Shown: positions 1-8,011 of the stretch, piece after piece | How positions within the stretch are numbered: the stretch's first letter is position 1 | Layout: every line of letters begins with the position of its first letter | Assembly (NCBI GenBank): GCA_002389265.1 | Contig: DGOD01000080.1 | Location: 1-8,800 of the forward strand | Reading direction: 5' to 3' | DNA from: Gammaproteobacteria bacterium UBA4475 | Lineage (GTDB): Bacteria; Pseudomonadota; Gammaproteobacteria; Pseudomonadales; Azotimanducaceae | DNA length: 8,800 nt | Translations under genes and position numbers: made by a program | Notes under the pieces: generated by a model | Database searches by the model: none | What the model was told of the DNA's origin: nothing | What the model saw: only the letters and a program-made list of their open reading frames with translations

Positions 1-123
1 CCTTTTTAGTATTTAGCTTGAGTCATTCGAGCCTTGTTGTGATGTACGGTGCAGCCTAACTGGCTGTCCAGACTGATTACCGACCCTGGGACAACCCCTG
101 GTTAGTATAAAGAGTAGGTATAG
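1..123. other. Upstream region of gltB, no gene recognised
   Basis: This stretch holds no recognisable gene. On the plus strand all three frames meet a stop early (7-9, 14-16 and 57-59), so a plus-strand gene from the left could end here but cannot be identified. A TATAAA at 106-111 resembles a -10 box, but it has no convincing -35 partner and lies only 12 bases from the gltB start. The gltB promoter is therefore either weakly matched or further upstream. A direct repeat of CCCTGG occurs at 84-89 and 96-101. The purine-rich GAGTAGG at 112-118 is an imperfect ribosome binding site for gltB. Confidence 0.5.
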
Positions 124-3100
124 ATGAATAAGAAAATGATTGTACAGCCAGGCAGTTACCCTGAACAAAATGGGCTCTATGACCCTGCGCAGGAAAAAGA
201 CTCTTGCGGTGTAGGTTTTGTCGCCAATATCAAGGGCCAGCCGAGTCATCAGATCATGCTCGACGCACATCATATCAATGCGCGCATGGATCATCGTGGC
301 GGCTGCGGGTTTGAAGAAAACACCGGCGATGGCGCTGGCGTGCTTACCGCCTTGCCCCATGGTTTCTTTCGCCGAATGGCGGGCGAGCTGAGCGTCGAAT
401 TGCCAGCACCTGGACACTATGCCGTGGGTAACATATTCCTGCCTCAGGATGCGGCGGAACGACTCTATTGCCAAGAACAGATTGAAATCATTATTGCCGA
501 GGAAGACCAAACATTCCTGGTCTGGCGCCAAGTGCCCACTGATCCTGAAGGCGCGAATATAGGCCCCGCCTCACAGGCTGCGCAACCGACTATCGAGCAG
601 TTGTTTATCGCCGCCAATGGCGTTGAAGGCGATGCCTTCGAACGTAAACTCTATATCATTCGACGGCGGTTTTCGGAGCTATTAAAACGTCACACCGACC
701 ATCTGACACAAGGCCATATGGTCTATGCTTGCAGCCTGTCCAGCAAGGTCATCGTCTACAAGGGCATGTTAACACCCGGCCAGCTATTTCCGTTTTATCC
801 AGATTTGGAAAATACGCATTTCGAAACGCATCTGGCGATGGTGCACTCGCGATTCAGCACGAATACGTTCCCATCCTGGGGCCGCGCTCAGCCCAACCGC
901 TACATGAGCCACAACGGTGAAATCAACACCTTAATGGGCAACAAAAATATGATGACGGCCCGCGAAGGCTCGGTCGAATCGCCGCTGTTTGGAGCGGAAA
1001 TCAATAAGCTATTCCCGATTGTTGAACCACAACATTCTGATTCAGGTACGTTCGACAACGTCTTGGAGTTTCTTTTAATGTCTGGCCGCTCGCTGCACGA
1101 AGCCGTCATGATGATGATTCCCGAAGCGTGGCAGTCTGACAAAAATATGGCGCAAGACAAACGCGACTTCTATGAGTATCACTCTGCCTTGCTCGAACCT
1201 TGGGATGGCCCCGCATCTATCGTCTTTACTGACGGCGACTATATTGGTGCGGTACTTGATCGCAACGGCTTACGACCCAGCCGTTACTATGTCACCCATG
1301 ACGACAAAGTCATCATGGCATCGGAAGTCGGTGTGCTGCCGGTGGACCCAGCGAACGTCAAACTCAAGGGTCGACTCCAGCCGGGCAAAATGTTTCTTAT
1401 CGACTTTGAACAAGGCCGAATGATTCCTGACGAAGAACTCAAGAGCGACTACGCTAACCGGCGCCCCTATGGTCAATGGCTGGCAGAGCAAACCATCAGC
1501 TTGGAAGATATACCCACCGTTGCTGATAACCACGGTTTTTCTCCCGAGACATTAGTACCCAGGATGCAAGCATTCGGCTACACCGTCGAAACCATGCAAT
1601 TCATGCTACTACCCATGGTGACGGAAGCACGGGACCCACTGGGCTCAATGGGCAATGACTCGGCGTTGGCTTGCCTGTCAGACAAGTCGCGTATGATTTA
1701 CGATTACTTCAAGCAATTGTTTGCCCAGGTGACAAACCCTGCGATCGATTCCATCCGGGAAGAGGTTGTGATGTCACTCGAGTGCTTCATTGGCCCGGAA
1801 GGCAATCTGTTGGAAACCACAGAAAAGCAGGCTAATCGCCTCAAAATGCCCCACCCGATCCTGTCAAACGAAGAACTCAGCACACTACGACAGATGGATT
1901 ACCGCGGCTGGCGAACTCGTACTATCGATATTACTTTCGAAAAATCTGCTGGCAAAGACGGCTTAATGGCTGCTTTGGAACGTATCTGCGCAGAGGCAAC
2001 AGAGGCTATCGAGCAAGGCTTTTCCTTGATCGTTTTATCTGACCGCAACATCGCCGAGAATGCCATGGCGATCAGCGCGCTTATTGCCTGTGGCGCAGTC
2101 CACCACCATTTGGTCGCCACCCATCAACGGACTCGAATTGGCTTGATCATCGAAACCGGCGAAGCTCGCGAGGTTCACCACCACTGCCTGCTGGTCGGCT
2201 ATGGCGCTGACGCGATCAACCCTTACCTTGCATTCGAGTCAATCTGGCAAGCACAGCGTGACGGCTTGCTGGACGAGTTTGAAATGTCTTCCGACGATGA
2301 GATTGTCTATGGCTATAAAAAAGCCGTGGCTAAAGGCATGCTCAAAGTGATGGCGAAAATGGGTATTTCGACGCTGCAATCCTATAAAGGCGCACAAATT
2401 TTTGAGGCCGTCGGCTTGGCTGACGAAATTATCAACCAGTGCTTCGTTGGCACTGCCAGTCGAGTTCAGGGCGTCAACTTCGAAGTGTTGTTCGCAGAAA
2501 TGTTACAACGCCATCACCTTGGCTATCCGCTACGAAGCAGCAACCTCATACCCGTTTTACCCAATCCTGGCGACATCCACTGGCGCCGCGAAGGCGACGC
2601 GCATATGTGGGACCCCACGGCGATTTCAAGTTTGCAAGTGGCTACGAAAACCAATAGCCAGGACGCTTATTGGGCTTTTGCCAAACATACTAATGAAGAA
2701 ACCACTCGACGTTGCACATTTCGTGGGCTCTTGAAGTTCAAGTCTGACGTGAATGGCGGACCTATTCCATTAGACCAAGTTGAATCAGCCCAAGAAATCG
2801 TTAAACGATTCTGTACAGGAGCGATGAGCTTTGGCTCTATCTCTGCCGAGGCGCATGAGAGCCTGGCTATCGCCATGAACAGACTCGGCGGGAAATCAAA
2901 CACCGGCGAAGGTGGCGAAGATCCCATCAGATTCGATCCGCTGCCGAATGGCGATTCGAAACGCTCGGCTATCAAACAGGTTGCATCCGGCCGCTTCGGT
3001 GTCACCATCTGGTATCTGGCCAACTCTGACGAACTGCAAATCAAGATCATTCAGGGCGCAAAACCTGGAGAAGGTGGAGAATTACCCGGCGGCAAAGTTG

Positions 3101-4704
3101 ATGAGACTATCGCCAGAATTCGTCACTCGACCCCAGGCGTCGGTTTAATCAGCCCACCACCGCACCATGACATCTACTCTATTGAGGACATGGCGCAACT
3201 GATTCATGACCTGAAAAATGCCAACCCTACAGCCCGTATCAGCGTCAAACTGGGCGCCGAAATAGGCGTCGGTACGATTGCCGCAGGTGTAACCAAGGCC
3301 AAGGCAGATCATCTGGTGATTGCTGGCCACGACGGTGGCACCGGCGCCTCACCGCTGACCTCTATTAAACATGCAGGCTTACCCTGGGAGCTGGGTCTGG
3401 CCGAAGCACACCAGACCTTGGTGATGAACAATCTCAGATCCAGAGTTTATTTGCAGACCGATGGTCAGCTGAAAACCGGCCGCGATGTGGCCATTGCCGC
3501 CTTGATTGGGGCCGAGGAATTCGGCTTTGCAACGGCACCTTTGATCACGCTGGGTTGCATCATGATGCGCAAGTGCCACTTGAATACCTGCCCAGTGGGC
3601 ATTGCGACCCAGGATCCAGAGTTACGCAAGAAATTCAACGGTAAACCCGAGAGCGTCGTCAATTACTTCTTTATGGTCGCTGAAGAAATGCGTTTGATCA
3701 TGGCCGAACTCGGCTTCCGCACTGTCAATGAGATGGTCGGCAGAGTTGATGTTCTGGAAATGGACCAGGCACTGCAACACTGGAAAGCTAGAGGCCTGGA
3801 TTTCAGCTCCATCCTGACCCCCGCTGCGATCGTCTATGACGACACACAATTGTATCGGGTCATGGAACAAGATCACGGGCTGGAAAAAGCTCTCGACAAC
3901 GAACTCATTCGTCTGGCTCAGCCCGCTCTGCTCAACGGCGAGGTGGTCAATATTGAGTTGCCGGTAATCAACATCAACCGCGTGGTGGGCACCATGTTGT
4001 CCCATGAGGTTGCCAAGGCGACCCACGGCAAGTTACTCAATGATGATACGATCAACATCAAGCTGACGGGAACCGCTGGCCAAAGTCTCGGTGCCTGGCT
4101 CGCGAAAGGTATCAGTATCACCGTTGAAGGTGATGCTAACGATTTCGTCGGCAAAGGTTTATCCGGTGGGCGGATAGCAATCTACCCGCCGAAGGTCAGT
4201 AGCTTCGTGGCAGAGGATAATATCCTGATTGGTAACGTTGTGCTCTATGGCGCAACTAGCGGCTCAGCTTTCTTTCGCGGCATTGCCGCCGAACGATTTT
4301 GCGTGCGCAACAGCGGCGCCAGCGCCGTCGTCGAAGGCATCGGTGACCATGGCTGTGAGTATATGACGGGTGGTCGCGTGGTCGTCCTTGGACAGACTGG
4401 AAGAAACTTCGGCGCCGGTATGAGTGGCGGTATCGCCTACATACTCGACCGCGACAGAGATTTTGAGCGCCGGTGTAATATGGAAACTATCGGGCTAGAG
4501 CAGCTGGAAGACGCCGCCGACATTCTCGAACTCCGCAGCCTGCTTGAGCGACATTTACAATACACTGGCTCAAAAGTAGCTAGCGCACTTCTCGACGACT
4601 GGGATGCCAGCCTGGCACTATTCGTCAAGGTTATGCCAATCGATTACAAACGTGTCCTGATGGCCAATAATGCCCAAAAGGCGCGGATCGTAGCCAGCGC
4701 CTGA
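124..4704 (+). CDS. gltB: Glutamate synthase (GOGAT) large/alpha subunit
   Basis: GltB hydrolyses glutamine in an N-terminal amidotransferase site, channels the ammonia to an FMN site, and reductively aminates 2-oxoglutarate to glutamate in the cytoplasm. Its 1526 residues fit the family (about 1500). Domain order: a 27-residue propeptide ending before Cys28, the expected N-terminal nucleophile after processing (SCGVGF); a class II glutamine amidotransferase domain to about 430, with R243 and the N264-G265 pair; a central domain at about 483-775; an FMN-binding synthase domain at about 835-1210, with GAMSFGSIS (899-907), NTGEGGE (926-932) and GHDGGTGA (1068-1075); Cys1145, Cys1151 and Cys1156, which fit the 3Fe-4S ligands; and a C-terminal beta-helix domain with GKGLSGG (1343-1349). 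The ATG at 124 is preceded by an imperfect GAGTAGG ribosome site; an in-frame ATG at 136 is possible. gltD follows after 38 bases. Motifs such as TCPVGIATQ resemble plant NADH-GOGAT and actinobacterial GltB more than the Escherichia/Pseudomonas type. Confidence 0.98.
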   Translation: MNKKMIVQPGSYPEQNGLYDPAQEKDSCGVGFVANIKGQPSHQIMLDAHHINARMDHRGGCGFEENTGDGAGVLTALPHGFFRRMAGELSVELPAPGHYAVGNIFLPQDAAERLYCQEQIEIIIAEEDQTFLVWRQVPTDPEGANIGPASQAAQPTIEQLFIAANGVEGDAFERKLYIIRRRFSELLKRHTDHLTQGHMVYACSLSSKVIVYKGMLTPGQLFPFYPDLENTHFETHLAMVHSRFSTNTFPSWGRAQPNRYMSHNGEINTLMGNKNMMTAREGSVESPLFGAEINKLFPIVEPQHSDSGTFDNVLEFLLMSGRSLHEAVMMMIPEAWQSDKNMAQDKRDFYEYHSALLEPWDGPASIVFTDGDYIGAVLDRNGLRPSRYYVTHDDKVIMASEVGVLPVDPANVKLKGRLQPGKMFLIDFEQGRMIPDEELKSDYANRRPYGQWLAEQTISLEDIPTVADNHGFSPETLVPRMQAFGYTVETMQFMLLPMVTEARDPLGSMGNDSALACLSDKSRMIYDYFKQLFAQVTNPAIDSIREEVVMSLECFIGPEGNLLETTEKQANRLKMPHPILSNEELSTLRQMDYRGWRTRTIDITFEKSAGKDGLMAALERICAEATEAIEQGFSLIVLSDRNIAENAMAISALIACGAVHHHLVATHQRTRIGLIIETGEAREVHHHCLLVGYGADAINPYLAFESIWQAQRDGLLDEFEMSSDDEIVYGYKKAVAKGMLKVMAKMGISTLQSYKGAQIFEAVGLADEIINQCFVGTASRVQGVNFEVLFAEMLQRHHLGYPLRSSNLIPVLPNPGDIHWRREGDAHMWDPTAISSLQVATKTNSQDAYWAFAKHTNEETTRRCTFRGLLKFKSDVNGGPIPLDQVESAQEIVKRFCTGAMSFGSISAEAHESLAIAMNRLGGKSNTGEGGEDPIRFDPLPNGDSKRSAIKQVASGRFGVTIWYLANSDELQIKIIQGAKPGEGGELPGGKVDETIARIRHSTPGVGLISPPPHHDIYSIEDMAQLIHDLKNANPTARISVKLGAEIGVGTIAAGVTKAKADHLVIAGHDGGTGASPLTSIKHAGLPWELGLAEAHQTLVMNNLRSRVYLQTDGQLKTGRDVAIAALIGAEEFGFATAPLITLGCIMMRKCHLNTCPVGIATQDPELRKKFNGKPESVVNYFFMVAEEMRLIMAELGFRTVNEMVGRVDVLEMDQALQHWKARGLDFSSILTPAAIVYDDTQLYRVMEQDHGLEKALDNELIRLAQPALLNGEVVNIELPVININRVVGTMLSHEVAKATHGKLLNDDTINIKLTGTAGQSLGAWLAKGISITVEGDANDFVGKGLSGGRIAIYPPKVSSFVAEDNILIGNVVLYGATSGSAFFRGIAAERFCVRNSGASAVVEGIGDHGCEYMTGGRVVVLGQTGRNFGAGMSGGIAYILDRDRDFERRCNMETIGLEQLEDAADILELRSLLERHLQYTGSKVASALLDDWDASLALFVKVMPIDYKRVLMANNAQKARIVASA

Positions 4705-4742
4705 GACCAACGGACTCTACTAACAAGCAGTAAGAGATAACT

Positions 4743-6194
4743 ATGGGTAAACCAACTGGATTTAAGGAAATTGCACGCCGGGTAGAGCCGTACCGGGATC
4801 CCGCCGTGCGCCTGGTGGATTTTAAAGAAATCTATACCAACCACGACCCCCAGCACCTTCAGGAACAGGGCTCACGTTGCATGGACTGTGGCGTGCCGTT
4901 CTGTCAATCCACCCATGGCTGCCCGATCCATAATCTGATTCCCGAGTGGAATGATCTGATCTACCACGGTCGCTGGCATGATGCCTTAGATCGCTTGCAT
5001 AAGACTAATAATTTTCCTGAGTTCACCGGCCGAGTTTGCCCTGCACCTTGCGAAGGTGCCTGCGTGTTAGGCATCACGGATCCGGCGGTTACCATCAAAA
5101 ACATTGAGGCGGCCATTATTGACCGGGGCTTTGACGAAGGCTGGGTTGTACCAGTACCGCCTGCGACTCGAACTGGCAAGTCGGTTGCCGTCATTGGCTC
5201 CGGACCCGCCGGGCTCTCTGCGGCCGCACAACTCAATAGCGCTGGACACACCGTCAGCGTCTATGAACGCGCCGATCGGCTCGGCGGTTTACTCATGTAC
5301 GGCATTCCAAACATGAAACTCGACAAGGCGATTATCGAACGGCGAATTCAACTGCTTCGCGACGAGGGTATCGTTTTCTTCGTTAACGCCGACGTTGGTG
5401 GCCAGGGTAGTCATGGCATTGCAGTGCAAAGCCTTCTTGATGATAACGATGCTGTGCTACTGGCAACAGGCGCCAGCCTCGCCAGAGATTTGAATATCCC
5501 AGGCAGACAGGGCCCCGGCGTACACTTGGCCATGGAATTTCTCACGGCCAATACTAAGAGCCTTCTGGATTCAGATCACGCTGACGGCCAATTCATTTCT
5601 GCCAAGGGCAAAGATGTCATCGTCATCGGTGGTGGCGATACAGGCACCGACTGCATCGGCACCTCCCTGCGCCATGGCTGCAAATCACTAGTGAACTTCG
5701 AGCTGTTACCTCGCCCACCTGCGGAGCGTGCAGAAAACAATCCTTGGCCTCTGTGGCCGCGGATTCATCGCACTGACTACGGCCATACAGAAGCCGCAGA
5801 GAAATTCGGTGATGATCCCAGGGTCTATCAAATCGCGAGCAAATCATTTGTTCGAGACGCTGCAGGCCAATTGACCGGCATTATTACGATCAATGTGGAT
5901 GAACAATTACAAGAAATTCCGGGGACGGAAAAGACCTGGCCTGCCGACTTGATCTTTTTGTCTATGGGCTTTCTACAACCTGAACATTACATCAATGACG
6001 AGTTGGGAATGGAGATTGATGGGCGCGGGAATTTTGTTGCCAACAAAAGCGACTACCGAACTTCTGTACCTAAGGTCTATGCTGCCGCTGATTGTCGGCG
6101 CGGCCAGGATCTGGTGGTTCGTGCAATTAACGAAGGCCGCGAGGCGGCACGAGAGATTGACCGCGATTTGATGGGGAATACCCAATTACCATGA
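4743..6194 (+). CDS. gltD: Glutamate synthase (GOGAT) small/beta subunit
   Basis: GltD oxidises NADPH or NADH at an FAD site and passes electrons through iron-sulfur clusters to the FMN of GltB; the two form the cytoplasmic GOGAT complex. It has 483 residues, close to the family norm of about 470-490. The N-terminal iron-sulfur region shows Cys46, 49, 54 and 60, then Cys99, 103 and 107 in [11 protein letters not shown] first Rossmann motif, VIGSGPAG (150-157), binds FAD. A second, [10 protein letters not shown] (294-303), fits the pyridine-nucleotide site. The C-terminal FAD segment reads [13 protein letters not shown], with Ala449 where the family usually has Gly before the Asp. The ATG has a TAAGAG ribosome site at 4731-4736, six bases upstream. 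It is the second gene of the gltBD operon and ends convergent to aro[17 protein letters not shown] and [18 protein letters not shown] are characteristic of the plant/yeast/actinobacterial branch of the family. Confidence 0.97.
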   Translation: MGKPTGFKEIARRVEPYRDPAVRLVDFKEIYTNHDPQHLQEQGSRCMDCGVPFCQSTHGCPIHNLIPEWNDLIYHGRWHDALDRLHKTNNFPEFTGRVCPAPCEGACVLGITDPAVTIKNIEAAIIDRGFDEGWVVPVPPATRTGKSVAVIGSGPAGLSAAAQLNSAGHTVSVYERADRLGGLLMYGIPNMKLDKAIIERRIQLLRDEGIVFFVNADVGGQGSHGIAVQSLLDDNDAVLLATGASLARDLNIPGRQGPGVHLAMEFLTANTKSLLDSDHADGQFISAKGKDVIVIGGGDTGTDCIGTSLRHGCKSLVNFELLPRPPAERAENNPWPLWPRIHRTDYGHTEAAEKFGDDPRVYQIASKSFVRDAAGQLTGIITINVDEQLQEIPGTEKTWPADLIFLSMGFLQPEHYINDELGMEIDGRGNFVANKSDYRTSVPKVYAAADCRRGQDLVVRAINEGREAAREIDRDLMGNTQLP

Positions 6195-6233
6195 TTCAGT
6201 AGCACCGCCAGCGCCTTAACAAATTGACGCGAG

Positions 6234-6260
6234 CTGCCTGCAACCTTTGGCTGCAGGCAG
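6234..6260. terminator. Hairpin between convergent gltD and aroB, candidate bidirectional terminator
   Basis: A perfect 9-bp inverted repeat, CTGCCTGCA at 6234-6242 and TGCAGGCAG at 6252-6260, encloses a nine-base loop. Two more pairs (6244-6245 with 6249-6250) can form inside the loop after one mismatch. It lies 39 bases past the gltD stop and directly abuts the aroB stop codon (6261-6263). A hairpin is symmetrical, so it could end transcripts from both sides. Neither side has a clean run of U straight after the stem, so it may act as a 3' stabiliser or a weak terminator rather than a classic intrinsic one. Confidence 0.5.
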
Positions 6261-7328
6261 TTAGCCGTTGATAATAGCCTGCAGATCCATCGCATCGACA
6301 TCGTCTACCAATATCGCTTGCCCCAACCCGCTTAAAAGCACCAGCTTTAAACCCTTATCAGTCATCTTCTTATCCCGGCTCATCAGCGACAAAAATTCAC
6401 CCTTCAACGCCGGTGGCGGCACCACGGGTAAACCGACCCGGGCAATGAGCGCCGCGAGGCGCTGACTATCAGCCGCGGAGCACAATCCGAGTCGCGCTGA
6501 AAGCGCCGCTGCCATCACCATCCCTGCACCAACGGCTTCACCGTGCAGCCAGGCACCATAGCCCATACCCGTTTCGATGGCATGTCCGAAAGTATGACCA
6601 AAATTAAGCAGCGCTCTGACGCCTAGTTCCTTCTCATCCCGCGAGACAATATCGGCTTTGATCTCGCAACTGCGCTTGATGGCCTCACTCATCAGCTCAA
6701 GATCAAGGGCTAACAGTTGATCCATATGCCGCTCTAGCCATTCAAAATACTCACGGTCCGCCAGCGCACCGTGCTTAATCACCTCCGCCATGCCCGCAAT
6801 CAATTCTCGTTTCGGCAAACTCTGCAGCGATTCGGGGTCAATGATTACCGCCTGTGGCTGATGAAAAGCACCGATCATGTTTTTACCGAGAGGATGGTTG
6901 ACTGCTGTTTTCCCGCCGACAGAAGAATCTACCTGGGCCAGTAGTGTCGTCGGCACTTGAATAAAGGCAACGCCACGCTGGTAGCAGGCCGCAGCAAAAC
7001 CGGTGATGTCACCCACAACGCCACCTCCAAGGGCTATCAGGGTGGTGGCACGATTATGATGACCTTCCAACAGCCCCGTTAATACGATATCTAAACTCGC
7101 CAGGGTCTTGAATTGCTCACCATCGGGTAACACCACAGTACCAACATTCAGATCTCCCAAGGCCGCCTGCAAGCGCTCAAGATACAAGGGCGCAATATTG
7201 GTATTCGTCACGATTAGCACCTGACGCCCATGGATATAACGACGCAGCAAAGCACCATCGTCAAGGAGGCCAGCACCGATATAAATCGAATAACTCGCAT
7301 CCCCAAGCCCGAGATTGACAACTTCCAC
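6261..7328 (-). CDS. aroB: 3-dehydroquinate synthase
   Basis: AroB converts DAHP to 3-dehydroquinate, the second step of the shikimate pathway, using NAD+ and a divalent metal in the cytoplasm. With the GTG start at 7328 the protein has 355 residues, close to the usual 355-368. Visible motifs are DGEQFKT (69-75), the NAD-binding GGGVVGD (101-107), [19 protein letters not shown] (126-144, with the active-site Lys140), and metal ligands predicted at Glu182 (AEVIKHG), His245 ([11 protein letters not shown]) and His262 (LHGE). I chose GTG because AAGGA (7336-7340) sits seven bases upstream and the resulting N terminus, [18 protein letters not shown], lines up with family starts. A TTG at 7361 would add 11 residues that look unlike the family and has a poorer ribosome site. 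It lies 47 bases downstream of aroK and is probably cotranscribed with it. Unusually for this locus, it is followed by convergent gltD and not by a damX-like gene. Confidence 0.97.
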   Translation of the reverse strand: MEVVNLGLGDASYSIYIGAGLLDDGALLRRYIHGRQVLIVTNTNIAPLYLERLQAALGDLNVGTVVLPDGEQFKTLASLDIVLTGLLEGHHNRATTLIALGGGVVGDITGFAAACYQRGVAFIQVPTTLLAQVDSSVGGKTAVNHPLGKNMIGAFHQPQAVIIDPESLQSLPKRELIAGMAEVIKHGALADREYFEWLERHMDQLLALDLELMSEAIKRSCEIKADIVSRDEKELGVRALLNFGHTFGHAIETGMGYGAWLHGEAVGAGMVMAAALSARLGLCSAADSQRLAALIARVGLPVVPPPALKGEFLSLMSRDKKMTDKGLKLVLLSGLGQAILVDDVDAMDLQAIING

Positions 7329-7335
7329 AATAGCT

Positions 7336-7340
7336 TCCTT
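7336..7340 (-). promoter_or_regulatory. Ribosome binding site that sets the aroB start
   Basis: On the minus strand this reads AAGGA, within TAAGGAAG, seven bases before the GTG at 7328-7326. It is the best Shine-Dalgarno match near the 5' end of aroB and favours GTG over the in-frame TTG at 7361. Confidence 0.7.
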
Positions 7341-7375
7341 ATTATGACCTGTAACGGACAATAGCAGCCGCCAGT

Positions 7376-7918
7376 CTATACATAGTTAATTTTACCGAGC
7401 TTTCGAACGATGGACGTGATGATTCGTCGACCGCTGCTATCACCTACCGCCACCTTGATATCCGCCAACTCATTGTACAGGGGGTCGCGAAAGGTTTTGA
7501 GTTCGCGCAAGACCGCTGCCGGATTGTCGGTTTGCAGCAAGGGGCGCTTTTTATCTTTGGCAGTGCGCTTGATCTGCATATCCAGCGAGGTATCAAGAAA
7601 AATAACCAGACCTCGAGTTCGAAGAAATTCTCGATTTTCAGGTCTGAGCACAGATCCGCCACCCGTGGCGATCAGCACATCCTCCAGCTGGGTGAGATCG
7701 TCCAATACCGCTGTTTCCCGCTCACGGAATCCCGACTCGCCCTCAACATCAAATATCCAGGCGATATTCGCGCCCGCACGCCGCTCAATCTCCTGGTCAG
7801 AATCAATAAACTCTAGATGTAACTGCTGAGCGAGCGCGCGCCCTACCGTTGTCTTACCCACACCCATGGGTCCGACCAGGAAAATATTACGCTTGGTTCG
7901 TTGATTCGACATTGGCAT
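7376..7918 (-). CDS. aroK: Shikimate kinase I
   Basis: AroK phosphorylates shikimate to shikimate-3-phosphate with ATP, the fifth step of the shikimate pathway, in the cytoplasm. It has 180 residues from the ATG at 7918, or 178 from the ATG at 7912; the family norm is about 170-180. Motifs in order are the Walker A loop GPMGVGKTT (16-24, Lys22), DSDQEIERR with Asp41 for Mg2+/shikimate, GFRERE with shikimate-binding Arg65, TGGGSV (85-90), the lid with KKRPLL (Arg125 contacts ATP), and FRDPLY with Arg144. The sequence NIFLVGPMG near the N terminus closely matches enterobacterial AroK. Neither ATG has a strong ribosome site: GTAGAG lies a few bases before 7918. An in-frame TAG four codons upstream rules out a longer form. 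It sits between pilQ and aroB, the standard gammaproteobacterial order. Confidence 0.97.
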   Translation of the reverse strand: MPMSNQRTKRNIFLVGPMGVGKTTVGRALAQQLHLEFIDSDQEIERRAGANIAWIFDVEGESGFRERETAVLDDLTQLEDVLIATGGGSVLRPENREFLRTRGLVIFLDTSLDMQIKRTAKDKKRPLLQTDNPAAVLRELKTFRDPLYNELADIKVAVGDSSGRRIITSIVRKLGKINYV

Positions 7919-7986
7919 GGGGCGACTCTACCCAAGCTGGCTCGCGAACGCCAGTATTCGCAGGCCAGAACACGAGGCTTAAGCAA
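7843..7986 (-). other. Possible 47-codon leader ORF overlapping the aroK start, doubtful
   Basis: A TTG at 7986-7984 follows a perfect AGGAGGT by six bases and opens a 47-codon frame. The frame runs across the aroK start, out of frame with aroK, and stops at 7845-7843 inside the aroK P-loop region. The peptide is Trp-, Arg- and Cys-rich and I recognise no family in it. The second half is simply an off-frame reading of conserved aroK codons, so a conserved protein is unlikely. If translated at all, it would more likely act by coupling ribosomes onto the weak aroK start. Listed only because of the ribosome site. Confidence 0.15.
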
Positions 7987-7992
7987 GATTAA

Positions 7993-7999
7993 ACCTCCT
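7993..7999 (-). promoter_or_regulatory. Perfect Shine-Dalgarno sequence without an assigned gene
   Basis: On the minus strand this reads AGGAGGT, within TAGGAGGTTT at 8000-7991, just past the pilQ stop. It is about 75 bases upstream of the aroK ATG, too far to serve it directly, and a TAG blocks the aroK frame in between. The only start codon at a normal spacing is the TTG at 7986. It could be a decayed site, a site for a leader peptide, or chance. Confidence 0.4.
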
Positions 8000-8011
8000 A
8001 CGTGACGATCG

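Noticed and set aside
60..71. Small hairpin CTGG-CTGT-CCAG upstream of gltB
   Set aside because: A four-base stem is too short to be meaningful and no U-tract or riboswitch-like structure surrounds it.
106..111. TATAAA as a -10 box for gltB
   Set aside because: There is no acceptable -35 hexamer 16-18 bases upstream (the bases there are around GACCCTG) and no extended -10 TG. The resulting leader would be only a few bases long and would exclude the ribosome site.
13..531. 172-codon minus-strand frame overlapping the start of gltB
   Set aside because: It is antisense to the conserved GltB amidotransferase domain, has no recognisable motif, and is explained as a shadow of gltB codon structure.
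3622..4026. 134-codon minus-strand frame inside gltB
   Set aside because: It is antisense to the conserved GltB synthase-domain end and the start of its C-terminal domain; the composition is His/Gln-rich as expected from reverse-reading, with no family resemblance.
7410..7829. 139-codon plus-strand frame opposite aroK
   Set aside because: It is antisense to well-conserved shikimate kinase motifs, is Ser/Arg-rich, and shows no supporting ribosome site or family signature.
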